A DNA stretch of 64,000 nt, taken from PALSA-1353 sp050012375. GTDB lineage: Bacteria > Planctomycetota > Phycisphaerae > Tepidisphaerales > Tepidisphaeraceae. Where the stretch lies: NCBI GenBank assembly GCA_050012375.1, contig JBEKHH010000009.1, positions 47,428-111,427 on the forward strand, given 5' to 3'. The notes beneath the pieces were generated by a model. That model was not told where the DNA came from. It saw only the letters and a program-made list of their open reading frames with translations, and did not search any database. Shown here one piece after another: positions 1 to 8,186 of the stretch. Position 1 is the first letter of the stretch. The number at the start of each line of letters is the position of its first letter. The position numbers and the translations under genes are program-made.

Positions 1-17
1 GGTAACATCGTGTTACC
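1..17. promoter_or_regulatory. Perfect 7-bp inverted repeat (operator-like)
   Basis: The sequence ggtaaca-tcg-tgttacc is a perfect palindrome with a 3-nt centre, 30 bp upstream of the first gene of the integrated element. Its symmetry and size suit a dimeric repressor site or a small hairpin. No cognate protein can be assigned. Confidence 0.3.
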
Positions 18-47
18 GTTTCGCTTTCACTTTTTGGAGCAATGCCT

Positions 48-536
48 ATGTCAACAGCAACAATTCAATCGGCGGCCGATCTACTGGCCAAGCCGGAGAT
101 GAACCGATCACAGGCAATCGGCATGTATCAATCCGCCATCGTCAACCCGGCTGGCGTGTCCGCAGAGGACTTGAAACGGGCGCTCGGCATTTTGGGCGTC
201 GATGAGAACCAGTTTCGATCCGATCGGTATCGGCACAACGAAATCCAGAGCCTTGACGCGCGGATTCTCGCGGCGGAGACGGGCGAAAACGATGCTGACG
301 CCAAGGCCAACGCCGTGGTGCGGGACGTTCAGGAGCGGCTTGGCAAAGCGCTCGAAGTCGTCAAGACACTGCAAGCCGAAATGTCCATGGCGCTGGTGAA
401 GCAGATCGCCGCCGGAGTCCCGTTGCAGAAGTTGAAGCAAGAGCGGATGCGGCTGATCCTGGCCGAGCGCGCCGCTGACGCCAAGCTGCGCGGCGAGCAA
501 GTTGGGATGACGTTTCCGGGTCCGATCTCGCGTTGA
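48..536 (+). CDS. Hypothetical protein of integrated element
   Basis: A 162-residue soluble protein that I do not recognise. I start it at the second ATG (48) because a GGAG sits 8 nt upstream, whereas the first ATG at 42 leaves only a 2-nt gap. It is rich in Ala, Glu, Arg and Lys and appears mostly helical; residues from about 80 to 150 have the look of an amphipathic or coiled-coil region. There is no signal peptide or membrane segment. It lies in the same direction as the repressor and integrase genes that follow and is probably cargo or a structural or accessory gene of the mobile element whose other end lies left of the window. Function unknown. Confidence 0.6.
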   Translation: MSTATIQSAADLLAKPEMNRSQAIGMYQSAIVNPAGVSAEDLKRALGILGVDENQFRSDRYRHNEIQSLDARILAAETGENDADAKANAVVRDVQERLGKALEVVKTLQAEMSMALVKQIAAGVPLQKLKQERMRLILAERAADAKLRGEQVGMTFPGPISR

Positions 537-787
537 CGGTTTGATTTTCGCGGCGGGCCGTCCATCCTGCCGCGATCCTGGCCGGAGTCCGTCAGGGAAG
601 GCGGCTCCGGTTTTGATCTTTTCGCAGTTGTGGCATGTTGCCATGACGGCCCGTTCGGGCTGATTACGTCACCGGGCGGGCTTTTTGATATTCGTGCGCC
701 TGAATTTGCGCCGCACCGACCGAGAATCGCCCCTGGCGACGTGAGGGCCGGGCGTGTTCGATTCCGCTGACGACTTGAACTGGATTT

Positions 788-828
788 AATGCTTGCATTT
801 GGGATAAGCATTGTGTAGAATACAACCA
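788..828 (+). promoter_or_regulatory. Repressor promoter with overlapping operator, leaderless
   Basis: A near-consensus sigma70-type promoter, TTGCAT (793-798), 17-bp spacer, TAGAAT (816-821), lies directly before the repressor gene. A perfect 7-bp inverted repeat, aatgctt (788-794) and aagcatt (806-812), covers the -35 box and spacer and is a plausible operator for the repressor itself. Only 6 nt separate the -10 box from the ATG at 828, so transcription should begin at or next to the start codon. The rest of the 537-827 gap shows no gene. Confidence 0.65.
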
Positions 829-1073
829 TGCCACAAAAGCCCCTGCCCATGAGTGACCAGATTCGCCGGGCGATCGACGCCAGCGGAATGAGCCGCTATC
901 GAATCTGCAAGGAAATCGGCATACCGCAATCGACGATGAGCCGGTTCATGTCCGGCAAGCTCGGCCTGTCGATGGAAGTGCTGGACAGGCTGGGCGCGTT
1001 GCTGGGGCTTGAAATCGTGGCTGGCCAACAAAAGGTGAAAGGCAAGGTGAACCGTGGCGAGCATCGCAAATGA
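828..1073 (+). CDS. XRE-family helix-turn-helix regulator
   Basis: An 81-residue DNA-binding protein. Residues about 21-45 form a Cro/CI-type helix-turn-helix (SRYRICKEIG, then the recognition helix IPQSTMSRFMSGK), followed by a helix with the usual LDRLGALLGLEI ending. It probably represses or controls the integrase gene, which starts inside its 3' end (20-nt overlap, GTG at 1054). The ATG at 828 lies 6 nt after a -10 box with no Shine-Dalgarno sequence, so it should be translated from a leaderless mRNA; an in-frame ATG at 849 is an alternative. An inverted repeat over its own promoter suggests autoregulation. Confidence 0.8.
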   Translation: MPQKPLPMSDQIRRAIDASGMSRYRICKEIGIPQSTMSRFMSGKLGLSMEVLDRLGALLGLEIVAGQQKVKGKVNRGEHRK

Positions 1074-2325
1074 CAGCGGCGGACATAAGCGGATCATGTT
1101 CATGGCCGGCGACGGCCAGCGGAAGGCGATCCGGCTGGGGAAGCTGAGCAAGCCGCAAGCCGAAAAGGTCAAGGTCAAGGTGGAATCATTGATCGGCGGC
1201 CTGATAACCGGCGGCGCGATTGACGACGAAACGAGCCGATGGCTGGCGGGCCTGCCCGACGCGATGCACGCCCGGCTTGTGGCCGTGGGGCTGGCTAAGG
1301 CCCGGCAGGCGGAAACCATCGTCACGTTGCGAAAGCTGTACGATGAGTTTTTCGCGGCGCTGAAAGCGAAGCCCGGCACACGCGCCGCCCACAAGCAAGC
1401 CGCTGACAGCCTGATTGACTATTTCGGGGAATCGACGCCGATCCGCGACATTACCCCGATGATGGCTGAGAAGTGGCGGCAAAGCCTGTACGACGCCAAG
1501 CTGGCCGGTGCGACGATTGCCAAGCGGACGCAAACCGCCAAGCAGATTTTCCGCCGGGCCGTCAAGCCGTGGAAGATGATCGTCGAAAGCCCGTTCGCGG
1601 ATTTGAAAGTGGGAAGCCAAGCGAACAAGGCCCGGATGTTCTTCATTGGGCGCGATGTGGCCGACAAGGTGATTGAAGCCTGCCCCGATGCACAATGGCG
1701 ATTGCTGTTTGCCCTGAGCCGCTACGGCGGGCTTCGCTGCCCGTCCGAACATTTGGGGTTGAAGTGGGGAGACATCGACTTTGAACACGGACGCATCCGC
1801 GTGCCGTCACCGAAAACCGAACACCATGAAGGCGGCGACTGCCGAGTCATTCCGATGTTTCCAGAGCTTCGCAAGCCGCTGCTGGACGTGTTCACCGAAG
1901 CCGAGCCGGGCGCGGAATTCGTCGTCACCCGATACCGGCAGGCAAACAGCAACCTGCGGACGCAGCTTAACCGGATCATCCGCAAGGCCGGATTGAAGCC
2001 GTGGCCGAAGCTGTTTCACAATCTGCGCTCCAGCCGGCAGACGGAGCTTGCCCAAAGCTATCCGCTGCACGTCGTTTGCGAGTGGATCGGCAACAGCCGG
2101 GCCGTGGCGCAGGAGCACTATCTGCAAATCACCGATGCCCACTTTGAACAGGCGGCGCAAAATCCGGCGCAGTCAACCCCGGACAAGGCCGGACAACCCC
2201 GGACAACGGGAAATGCCGAGAGTGAAAATCCCTCGGAAAAACCGGGAAAACCCGCGCCGCTTGAATTGGCGGGCGTCGGGGGGATGGGAGCACCAGGATT
2301 CGAACCTGGGACCAAGGGTTTATGA
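1054..2325 (+). CDS. Tyrosine recombinase / phage-type integrase
   Basis: A 423-residue site-specific recombinase that integrates and excises the element. Catalytic residues can be placed: Arg228 in GGLRCPSE, Lys254 in SPKTEH, His322-x-x-Arg325 in HNLRSS, Trp344 in the position often held by His, and nucleophile Tyr356 in EHYLQI. A SAM-like core-binding domain precedes the catalytic domain (about residues 90-180). It starts with GTG at 1054, behind AAGGTGA. The last residues (GAPGFEPGTKGL) are encoded by the 3' half of the antisense tRNA-Met gene, the typical result of integration into a tRNA, so the attachment core lies inside the gene end. The 380-410 tail looks non-catalytic. Confidence 0.93.
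   Translation: MASIANDSGGHKRIMFMAGDGQRKAIRLGKLSKPQAEKVKVKVESLIGGLITGGAIDDETSRWLAGLPDAMHARLVAVGLAKARQAETIVTLRKLYDEFFAALKAKPGTRAAHKQAADSLIDYFGESTPIRDITPMMAEKWRQSLYDAKLAGATIAKRTQTAKQIFRRAVKPWKMIVESPFADLKVGSQANKARMFFIGRDVADKVIEACPDAQWRLLFALSRYGGLRCPSEHLGLKWGDIDFEHGRIRVPSPKTEHHEGGDCRVIPMFPELRKPLLDVFTEAEPGAEFVVTRYRQANSNLRTQLNRIIRKAGLKPWPKLFHNLRSSRQTELAQSYPLHVVCEWIGNSRAVAQEHYLQITDAHFEQAAQNPAQSTPDKAGQPRTTGNAESENPSEKPGKPAPLELAGVGGMGAPGFEPGTKGL
2285..2325. other. Probable integrase attachment site (att) in tRNA-Met
   Basis: The 3' half of the tRNA-Met gene (anticodon loop, T arm, acceptor strand) is shared with the end of the integrase reading frame. Integrases of this type recombine in the 3' part of a tRNA and restore it. 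The exact core cannot be delimited because the other junction lies outside the window. Confidence 0.55.
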
Positions 2326-2357
2326 GACCCCTGCTCTAACCGCTGAGCTATGCTCCC
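2285..2357 (-). tRNA. tRNA-Met (anticodon CAT)
   Basis: The minus strand folds as a complete 73-nt tRNA: acceptor GGGAGCA/TGCTCCC, D arm GCTC...GAGC, anticodon stem GGGGT/ACCCT around loop CTCATAA (anticodon CAT), T arm CCAGG-TTCGAAT-CCTGG and discriminator A. CCA is not encoded. The first pair is G-C, so it is not an obvious initiator; elongator Met is most likely, although an Ile tRNA with modified CAT cannot be excluded by eye. Confidence 0.93.
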
Positions 2358-2368
2358 TGATTCTGTTA

Positions 2369-2397
2369 AGTATCGGTAGCTCAATCGCAAAAGTAAA
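2369..2397 (-). promoter_or_regulatory. Promoter of tRNA-Met
   Basis: On the minus strand TTTACT (2397-2392), a 17-bp spacer and GATACT (2374-2369) lie 11 bp before the tRNA 5' end, the right geometry for its promoter. Confidence 0.5.
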
Positions 2398-2522
2398 ACA
2401 CGCCTGGGAATTCGCCCCATCAGCGGTACCCCCCGCGCTCTCCGCGCGCCGCGAGGCGTCCTCCTCTTTTGACACCGCTCCGGCGAATTTCTAGACTGCC
2501 GACTTTTCCTTTTCACTCGCGG

Positions 2523-3425
2523 ATGTCTTCGCCCATGGATCTTGCTATCGACAGGGTCGCCATCGACAAGGCCACCGGCCTCGTGGAAGCGCTGTCTTAC
2601 ATCCAGCGGTTCCACAACAAAGTCGTCGTCGTCAAAGTCGGCGGCTCGATCATGGATGATGAAAGGGCCCTGACCGATCTCCTCAACGATATCGTCTTCA
2701 TGAATTATGTGGGGATGCAGCCCATCCTCGTTCACGGCGGCGGCAAGGCCATCAATCAGCGCATGGAGGCCGTCGGATTGAAGCCGCAAATGGTCCTGGG
2801 CCGCCGATACACCGATGAGCGCACGCTCGCCATCGCCGAACAAGTTCTCTGCAACGAGATCAACGCATTCATCGTGAATTTCATTCAGGCGGCCGGATGT
2901 GAGGCGATGGGATTGCACTCGCTTTCCAGCGTGGTGCTCTTCGCGGAGAAAACGTATTTGCCCGGTCCCGACGGCCGGCGGATCGATCTCGGTCTCGTTG
3001 GCGATGTCACCAGCGTCAACGCTCGCCTGCTCCAGCTACTGGTTCAGGCGGACTCGATCCCCTGCATCGCGACGATCGCGCGCGATGCGGCCGGGAACCG
3101 CCTCAACGTCAATGCCGACACTGCCGCCGGCGCGGTCGCCGCCGCCATGAAGGCTGAGAAATTCGTCGTGGTGTCCGACACCCACGGCATCCGCACCGAT
3201 CCTCAGGATCCCAGCAGCTTGGTCCGGCACCTCACCGTCAGCCAGATCGACGAACTCGTCAAATCCGGGGCCATTGCCAGCGGCATGTTGCCCAAGGTCG
3301 AGGCGTGCGTGACCGCCCTCAAGGCCGGCGTGAACAAGACCCACATTATCGACGGCCGCATCCCACATGCCTTGCTCCTGGAAATCTACACCGAAGCCGG
3401 CATTGGAACGGAAATTGTCCGCTGA
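2523..3425 (+). CDS. argB: Acetylglutamate kinase
   Basis: Phosphorylates N-acetyl-L-glutamate with ATP, second step of the acetylated arginine pathway, in the cytoplasm. The 300-residue length is normal for the amino-acid kinase family. Visible motifs are KVGGS (residues 38-42, phosphate-binding), LVHGGGKAIN (69-78), NVNAD (195-199) and GMLPKVEA (254-261), which carries a conserved lysine. I start at ATG 2523; ATG 2535 is also possible, while the longer frame from 2469 adds an unsupported N-terminus. argF follows after 12 bp, so the two form an operon. The N-terminal extension before the kinase core might relate to arginine inhibition, but that is inference. Confidence 0.95.
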   Translation: MSSPMDLAIDRVAIDKATGLVEALSYIQRFHNKVVVVKVGGSIMDDERALTDLLNDIVFMNYVGMQPILVHGGGKAINQRMEAVGLKPQMVLGRRYTDERTLAIAEQVLCNEINAFIVNFIQAAGCEAMGLHSLSSVVLFAEKTYLPGPDGRRIDLGLVGDVTSVNARLLQLLVQADSIPCIATIARDAAGNRLNVNADTAAGAVAAAMKAEKFVVVSDTHGIRTDPQDPSSLVRHLTVSQIDELVKSGAIASGMLPKVEACVTALKAGVNKTHIIDGRIPHALLLEIYTEAGIGTEIVR

Positions 3426-3437
3426 CGATGAGGCTCC

Positions 3438-4358
3438 ATGACCCATTTCATTTCCATTGCCAGTTCCAGCGCTCAGGAGCTTGAGCACTTGCTGGACGTC
3501 GCCGCCAGACTCAAGCGGCAGTTTCGCGCCGGCGGCCGGAATGATCCGATCCTCGCGGGAAAAACGCTGGCGATGATTTTCGAGAAGCCGAGCTTGCGAA
3601 CGCACACGAGTTTTGATGTGGCGATGACGCATCTTGGGGGGCGGGCAATGCTCCTGCGCGATGAAGAAGTGGGCCTGGAGCGCCGCGAGCCGGCTAAGGA
3701 TGTCGCCCGGATCCTCTCCTCCATGTGCGACGGAATCATGGCCCGCGTTTTTGAGCACGAGAAAATCCTTAACCTCGCAAAATGGGCCACGGTCCCCGTC
3801 ATCAACGGCCTGACCGATTACAGCCATCCCTGCCAGGCCATGGCCGATCTCATGACCATGCGCGAGAAATTCGGCGACTTAAAAGGTCGGACGCTGGCCT
3901 ACGTCGGCGACGGCAACAACACGGCGCGTTCGCTTTCCTGCGCCTGCGGCAAGCTGGGCGTTCGTTTCGTCCTGGCCTCCCCCGCCGGATACGAATTGCC
4001 GGCCGCCGACATGGACCGCATCATGTCGCAGATTCCGGAGATGGAGTTCCAGACCACGCACACACCGGCTGACGCGGTGCACGAGGCGGACGTCATCTAC
4101 ACCGACACCTGGGTCAGCATGGGCCAGGAAGCGGAAAAACAACGGCGCCTCCACGATTTCGCCGGATTCGCCGTCGACGAGGCGCTGTTGGCCTCCGCCC
4201 CCAAGCACGCCATCGTGATGCACTGTCTTCCCGCCTATCGCGGCCTGGAAATCTCCGACGCCGTCATGGAGGGCAGCCAATCCGTCATCTTCGACCAGGC
4301 CGAGAATCGGCTGCATTTTCAAAAGGGTTTGCTCGCGGTGCTTTTGGGCAAAGTCTGA
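3438..4358 (+). CDS. argF: Ornithine carbamoyltransferase
   Basis: Transfers a carbamoyl group from carbamoyl phosphate to ornithine, giving citrulline. At 306 residues it matches the family. The carbamoyl-phosphate motif reads SLRTHTSF (52-59), with His where Arg is common (SxRTR). HPCQAMADL (130-138), the ornithine-loop region DTWVSMGQE (223-231) and HCLPAYRG (262-269) identify it as an ornithine rather than aspartate transcarbamoylase. It lies 12 bp behind argB and converges with the glycosyltransferase gene at 4366, leaving 7 bp; no hairpin terminator is visible between them. Confidence 0.96.
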   Translation: MTHFISIASSSAQELEHLLDVAARLKRQFRAGGRNDPILAGKTLAMIFEKPSLRTHTSFDVAMTHLGGRAMLLRDEEVGLERREPAKDVARILSSMCDGIMARVFEHEKILNLAKWATVPVINGLTDYSHPCQAMADLMTMREKFGDLKGRTLAYVGDGNNTARSLSCACGKLGVRFVLASPAGYELPAADMDRIMSQIPEMEFQTTHTPADAVHEADVIYTDTWVSMGQEAEKQRRLHDFAGFAVDEALLASAPKHAIVMHCLPAYRGLEISDAVMEGSQSVIFDQAENRLHFQKGLLAVLLGKV

Positions 4359-4365
4359 GCGTGTG

Positions 4366-6351
4366 TCACGCGCTCGTCGTGCACCATTCCCGCCACATCT
4401 GGCGATAGGCCGATTCCATGTTCCGGGCGAATCGTTTGAAATCCATCAGCGGCGATGAGGCCAGTCGCCGGCGCAAGGTCGAACGCAGTTCAGCGCGGCG
4501 GTCGGAATCGCGGGCGAGGTCGGTGGCGATCTTCAAGAATTGCTCCGGCGTTTGGGCGGCCAACTCGCCAAGGCCGGCATTTTTCAAAATGCTCAGCCCC
4601 GCGCGGCCGGCGGCCCGCTGGCCGGCCAGGCTCACCACCGGCATGCCCATCCACAGCGCGTCGAGCGTCGTTGTGATGCCGTTGTAAGGAAGCGGGTCGA
4701 GGCAGATGTCGATGCGGTCGTACAAACGCAGATACTCGGCGCGAGGTTGTCGGCCGACGAATTCCAACCGCTCTGCGCCGATTCCCATCCGGCCCATCAA
4801 TTCCGTGATGCGGGCGGAATGCTCGGAACTGATTGTCTGCACGAGTAGCCGCGAATCGCCGACAGCCAGCAATGCCCCCGCCCAGAGTCGCAGCAGCGGC
4901 TCGTTGAGCTTGCAGGGATTGTTGATCGAGCCGAAAGTCACTGAGGGGCCGTCGCGGGGAGCGGCCGCCGGAATGTCGATCAAAGGATCGTAGCAGCACC
5001 AGCAATCCGCCAGCCGGATTGATCGCTCGCTGTAACACGGGGGTTGGGCATCCTCCGGATCCATGTACCGGTCGGTGATGCGATAGTCCATCGCATCCAG
5101 GCCGGTGCCTCCGGGATACGCCAGCCAGGTGACCTGCACCGGGGCGGGTTTGCGGGCGAAGGTCAGCAGGCGGCCAGACATATGCATTGTCAGATCGACT
5201 AGCACGTCGATTTGATCGGCGGCAATGCGCTCGGCCAGTTCGGAGTGGGAGTCGCTCAGCACGTCATGCCATACGTCGGCCGCGCGGCGGTGGCGGATCG
5301 TGATCTCGTCGGGGCGAACGACGCAGGCATAACAATGGATCTCGAATTGCTCGTGATCGTGGGCCTCAAGCAACGGCAAAACAAAAAACGCCTCGGCCTG
5401 GCTATAGAAATAGGCCGAGACGTAACCGATGCGCAAACGCCGCTCGGGCGAGCGGTCATTGGCATGCGGCCTGATGAACTTCGCCAGCGGCTTGGCGTGG
5501 CGATCGTTCCAAGCCCGCTGCTCGCGAAAAATGGCCGCGGCGTCAGAGCCGTGGTGAAACTGAAGAGAATAAATCAGGTTGTCGTGCGCGCCGCAATTGT
5601 CCGGCGACAATCGCAGCGCCCGGCGATAGCAGGCAATCGCCTCGTCCAATTGACCCGCGTCTTTGTAAACATTGGCTAGGTTGTTGGAAATTCCGGAGAG
5701 GCCGGGCCGTAACGACAGGGCCTTCTCATACGCCCGGGCTGCTTCGCTCAAATGTCCGACCGCTTTGAACGCAATCCCGAGATTGTTGTAAGCCTCGACC
5801 AGTTGAGGATCCAGTTCAACGGCCTTTTGCAGGGCGACAACTGCTTGGGCGCACTGCCCGCGTTTGCGCAGGGCGGCGCCAAGATTGGAATACGCCTTGG
5901 CGTAGCTCGGGCGAAGCCGCACGGCGGCGTTGAACTCCTCGATGGCGTCATCGAACTGGTTCCGCTCGGCCAGAATGGACCCCAACGTATTATGTGCTTC
6001 AGGCATGTCCGGTTGGAATTCCAGCGCCTTGCGGACATGGCTTTGGGCCTCGGCGAGCAGCCCCTTGGCCCTGAACGCCATTGCCAGGTTGTGCCAGGAA
6101 TCCGCGGCCTCGGGCCAGTTGGCCAAATGCCGCTGATACGCCGCGATTGCCTCATCCAGCCGACCGGCTTGCAAAAGCACGGCACCCAGTTGGTGGGCGG
6201 CCTGTGCGTGAGTGGGATCGTGAGCCAGCACCTCTCGAAGGAGTCTTTCCGCTTCCGCCAGACGACCGGCCCCATACTCGGCCATGGCATCGTTCATCAT
6301 CTTCTGAATATCGGTCGGGGTCATAAGAGATGCGGCGTCAGCCAACCGCAT
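4366..6351 (-). CDS. TPR protein with O-GlcNAc-transferase-like (SPINDLY-type) domain
   Basis: A 661-residue cytoplasmic protein. Residues about 15-285 hold seven or eight tetratricopeptide repeats with the usual AxxxLGxxLxxxGRxxEA pattern. Residues about 310-655 resemble the GT41 family catalytic half: LRIGYVSAYF, QVTWLAYPGGTGL, DYRITDRYMDP, TFGSINNPCKLN and the donor-site segment CLDPLPYNGITTTLDALWMG. GT41 enzymes attach sugars (GlcNAc or fucose in eukaryotes) to Ser/Thr; bacterial homologues are less understood. Its ATG overlaps the stop region of the DUF151 gene by 14 nt, so the two are probably co-translated. ATG 6324 is an alternative start. Substrate unknown. Confidence 0.88.
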   Translation of the reverse strand: MRLADAASLMTPTDIQKMMNDAMAEYGAGRLAEAERLLREVLAHDPTHAQAAHQLGAVLLQAGRLDEAIAAYQRHLANWPEAADSWHNLAMAFRAKGLLAEAQSHVRKALEFQPDMPEAHNTLGSILAERNQFDDAIEEFNAAVRLRPSYAKAYSNLGAALRKRGQCAQAVVALQKAVELDPQLVEAYNNLGIAFKAVGHLSEAARAYEKALSLRPGLSGISNNLANVYKDAGQLDEAIACYRRALRLSPDNCGAHDNLIYSLQFHHGSDAAAIFREQRAWNDRHAKPLAKFIRPHANDRSPERRLRIGYVSAYFYSQAEAFFVLPLLEAHDHEQFEIHCYACVVRPDEITIRHRRAADVWHDVLSDSHSELAERIAADQIDVLVDLTMHMSGRLLTFARKPAPVQVTWLAYPGGTGLDAMDYRITDRYMDPEDAQPPCYSERSIRLADCWCCYDPLIDIPAAAPRDGPSVTFGSINNPCKLNEPLLRLWAGALLAVGDSRLLVQTISSEHSARITELMGRMGIGAERLEFVGRQPRAEYLRLYDRIDICLDPLPYNGITTTLDALWMGMPVVSLAGQRAAGRAGLSILKNAGLGELAAQTPEQFLKIATDLARDSDRRAELRSTLRRRLASSPLMDFKRFARNMESAYRQMWREWCTTSA

Positions 6352-6730
6352 TCAGGACATGCTCGGCCACATAAATCGGCACCGTCGTCGCGATCCCCAG
6401 TGCAATGGCATCGCTTGGCCGGCTGTCGATTTGCAGCACTTCGCCATCCCGCCGGATGTGAATCATCGCAAAAAACGTATGGTCTGCCAGATCGTTGATC
6501 TCGATCCGTTCGATCGTGCCCCCCATCTGCTGGATCACGGAGGCCAATAGATCATGCGTCATCGGCCGCAGTGTGGGATGCCCCTTCAGTCGCCGATCGA
6601 TCGCCAGCGCCTCGTTGCTCCCGATAACGATTGGGAAATTCCGCTCGCCGTCCACCTCCTTCAGGACGATGATCTGTGAGTCCTGCATCTCACTGATGAT
6701 GATCTTATGAAGTTCCATCTGCACGGACAT
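6338..6730 (-). CDS. DUF151 / bifunctional nuclease family protein
   Basis: A 130-residue protein of the BFN/DUF151 family (plant BBD1 and Thermotoga TM0160 relatives), reported with DNase/RNase activity in plants. Diagnostic segments are LPIVIG-like NFPIVIGSNEALAI, MTHDLLASVIQQMG and the C-terminal IDSRPSDAIALGI signature. I start at ATG 6730, since CAGGAG lies 8 nt upstream and a TTGACA promoter lies before it; the longer frame beginning at 6775 would start ahead of that -10 box. The stop region overlaps the start of the OGT-like gene, so the pair is an operon. Function in bacteria is unclear. Confidence 0.88.
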   Translation of the reverse strand: MSVQMELHKIIISEMQDSQIIVLKEVDGERNFPIVIGSNEALAIDRRLKGHPTLRPMTHDLLASVIQQMGGTIERIEINDLADHTFFAMIHIRRDGEVLQIDSRPSDAIALGIATTVPIYVAEHVLNAVG

Positions 6731-6761
6731 CGCGACGGCTCCTGCAAGCGGGGCTGATAAA

Positions 6762-6791
6762 ACAGTATGTGGCACCCTAACTTTATGTCAA
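6762..6791 (-). promoter_or_regulatory. Promoter of DUF151-OGT operon
   Basis: On the minus strand a perfect TTGACA (6791-6786), 18-bp spacer and TACTGT (6767-6762) precede the gene. Transcription from here would give a leader of about 25 nt that carries the CAGGAG ribosome site. Confidence 0.5.
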
Positions 6792-6870
6792 GCCGTTAGT
6801 TGCTTCGACTCCTCGAACCGCGCGAAACAAATGGATATGCTTTAGCTGTTCGCCAAGAGCCGACTCTTCC

Positions 6871-8118
6871 ATGAAATGGATCACCGCCTCCATCATCGCC
6901 GTAAGTTTAACCGCCGCCGCGGGCTTCCTGGCCCTCCGCTATCTCCGTCCCGGCGTTGATGTCACGGAGGTCGTCCAAGGCCCCGTCGTCGAGGCGTTTT
7001 ACGCCACCGGCACCGTCTCCGCCGAACACGAATACTCCATCCGCAGCAATGTCGCCGGCATCCTGCATCTTTCCGTGGACAAGGGCGACAACGTGAAGCG
7101 TGGCCAAGTCCTGGCGGTCGTGGACAACGCCGACCTGCGCTTTGCCGTCGATCAGGCCAAGGCCGAGCTTCGTCGCAAGGAACAGTTGGCCGCCGACGCC
7201 ACGTCCCCGGTCCTTCTCGAGATTCGCTCCAAGCTCCAGGCGACCGACGAGCAACTTCAGATCGCCCTCGACGACGAAAAACGCGTCACCGCCCTGATGG
7301 GCCATGGCGCCACTTCGCAAAACGATCTCGATCAATCCATGAACCGCGTGAAATCACTCTGGAGCGACGCCGAGGCCTACAAAAGCCAAATCGCCGCCCG
7401 CAAGCTCGATTTGCAGCGCGACCTCGAGGTCGCTCGGGCCGCCCTTTCCAGCGCCCAGTGGGAGCTGGATCAGGCCACCATCCGCAGCCCCATCGAGGGC
7501 ACCGTGCTCGACTGGCCCGTTTCCGACGGCACGCGCATCGCCGTCAACGATCACGTCCTTCAACTCGCCGACGTTTCCGCCGGCCACCTCGTCATGCGTG
7601 CGCAGGTCGATGAGGAGGATAAAAACAGGCTTCGCCCGCCCACCGGCGCCGATCGCCAGGTCGTCAAGATGACCCTGTACGCCTATCCCAATGAAATCCT
7701 CACCGGCACGGTGGACAGGATTTACGACAAGGCCGATCCCGACCGCCGAACCTATGAAGTCGATGTGAAGTTTGACCGTCCCGATCTTCGCCTGGCCGCG
7801 GGCATGACCGGCGAATTGAATTTCATCGTCGCCCAGCGGCAAAACGCCACCATCGTCCCCACCCAGGCCGTGCAGGGCTCTTCGGTGATGGTCGTCCGCG
7901 ACGGCCGGCTTGAACGCCCCAATATCCTTCCCGGCCTCAAAAGCGTCGAACGCACCGAGATCCGCTCCGGCCTGAACCTTGGCGACATCGTCGTGATCAG
8001 CCCGATCCTGGATTTACAACCGGGACAATCCGTGCGCACCCATTGGATCGATCCGGCTGTCGCCGCGGGTCTGAACGAGCCGAAGACCTCTGCCGATGCG
8101 TTCAAGGGATTCCGATGA
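6871..8118 (+). CDS. ABC exporter periplasmic adaptor (HlyD/MFP family)
   Basis: A 415-residue membrane-fusion protein anchored by one N-terminal transmembrane segment (about residues 4-22). A first half lipoyl motif (SNVAGILHLSVDKGDNVKRGQVLA, about 64-87, given in part), a coiled-coil hairpin (about 95-205), the second half-motif ATIRSPIEGTV and a C-terminal beta-barrel region follow in the usual order. It would bridge the inner membrane permease and an outer membrane channel. It heads an operon with permease (8187) and ATPase (9421); the order adaptor-permease-ATPase is that of cyanobacterial devBCA, a glycolipid exporter, and differs from macAB. Substrate unknown. No Shine-Dalgarno sequence is evident. 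Confidence 0.9.
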   Translation: MKWITASIIAVSLTAAAGFLALRYLRPGVDVTEVVQGPVVEAFYATGTVSAEHEYSIRSNVAGILHLSVDKGDNVKRGQVLAVVDNADLRFAVDQAKAELRRKEQLAADATSPVLLEIRSKLQATDEQLQIALDDEKRVTALMGHGATSQNDLDQSMNRVKSLWSDAEAYKSQIAARKLDLQRDLEVARAALSSAQWELDQATIRSPIEGTVLDWPVSDGTRIAVNDHVLQLADVSAGHLVMRAQVDEEDKNRLRPPTGADRQVVKMTLYAYPNEILTGTVDRIYDKADPDRRTYEVDVKFDRPDLRLAAGMTGELNFIVAQRQNATIVPTQAVQGSSVMVVRDGRLERPNILPGLKSVERTEIRSGLNLGDIVVISPILDLQPGQSVRTHWIDPAVAAGLNEPKTSADAFKGFR

Positions 8119-8186
8119 AGGATAAAAATGCAACCCCGATGTAATCGGCGTTGCACTGATGCCAAACCACTCGGAAAGCTTCAGCC

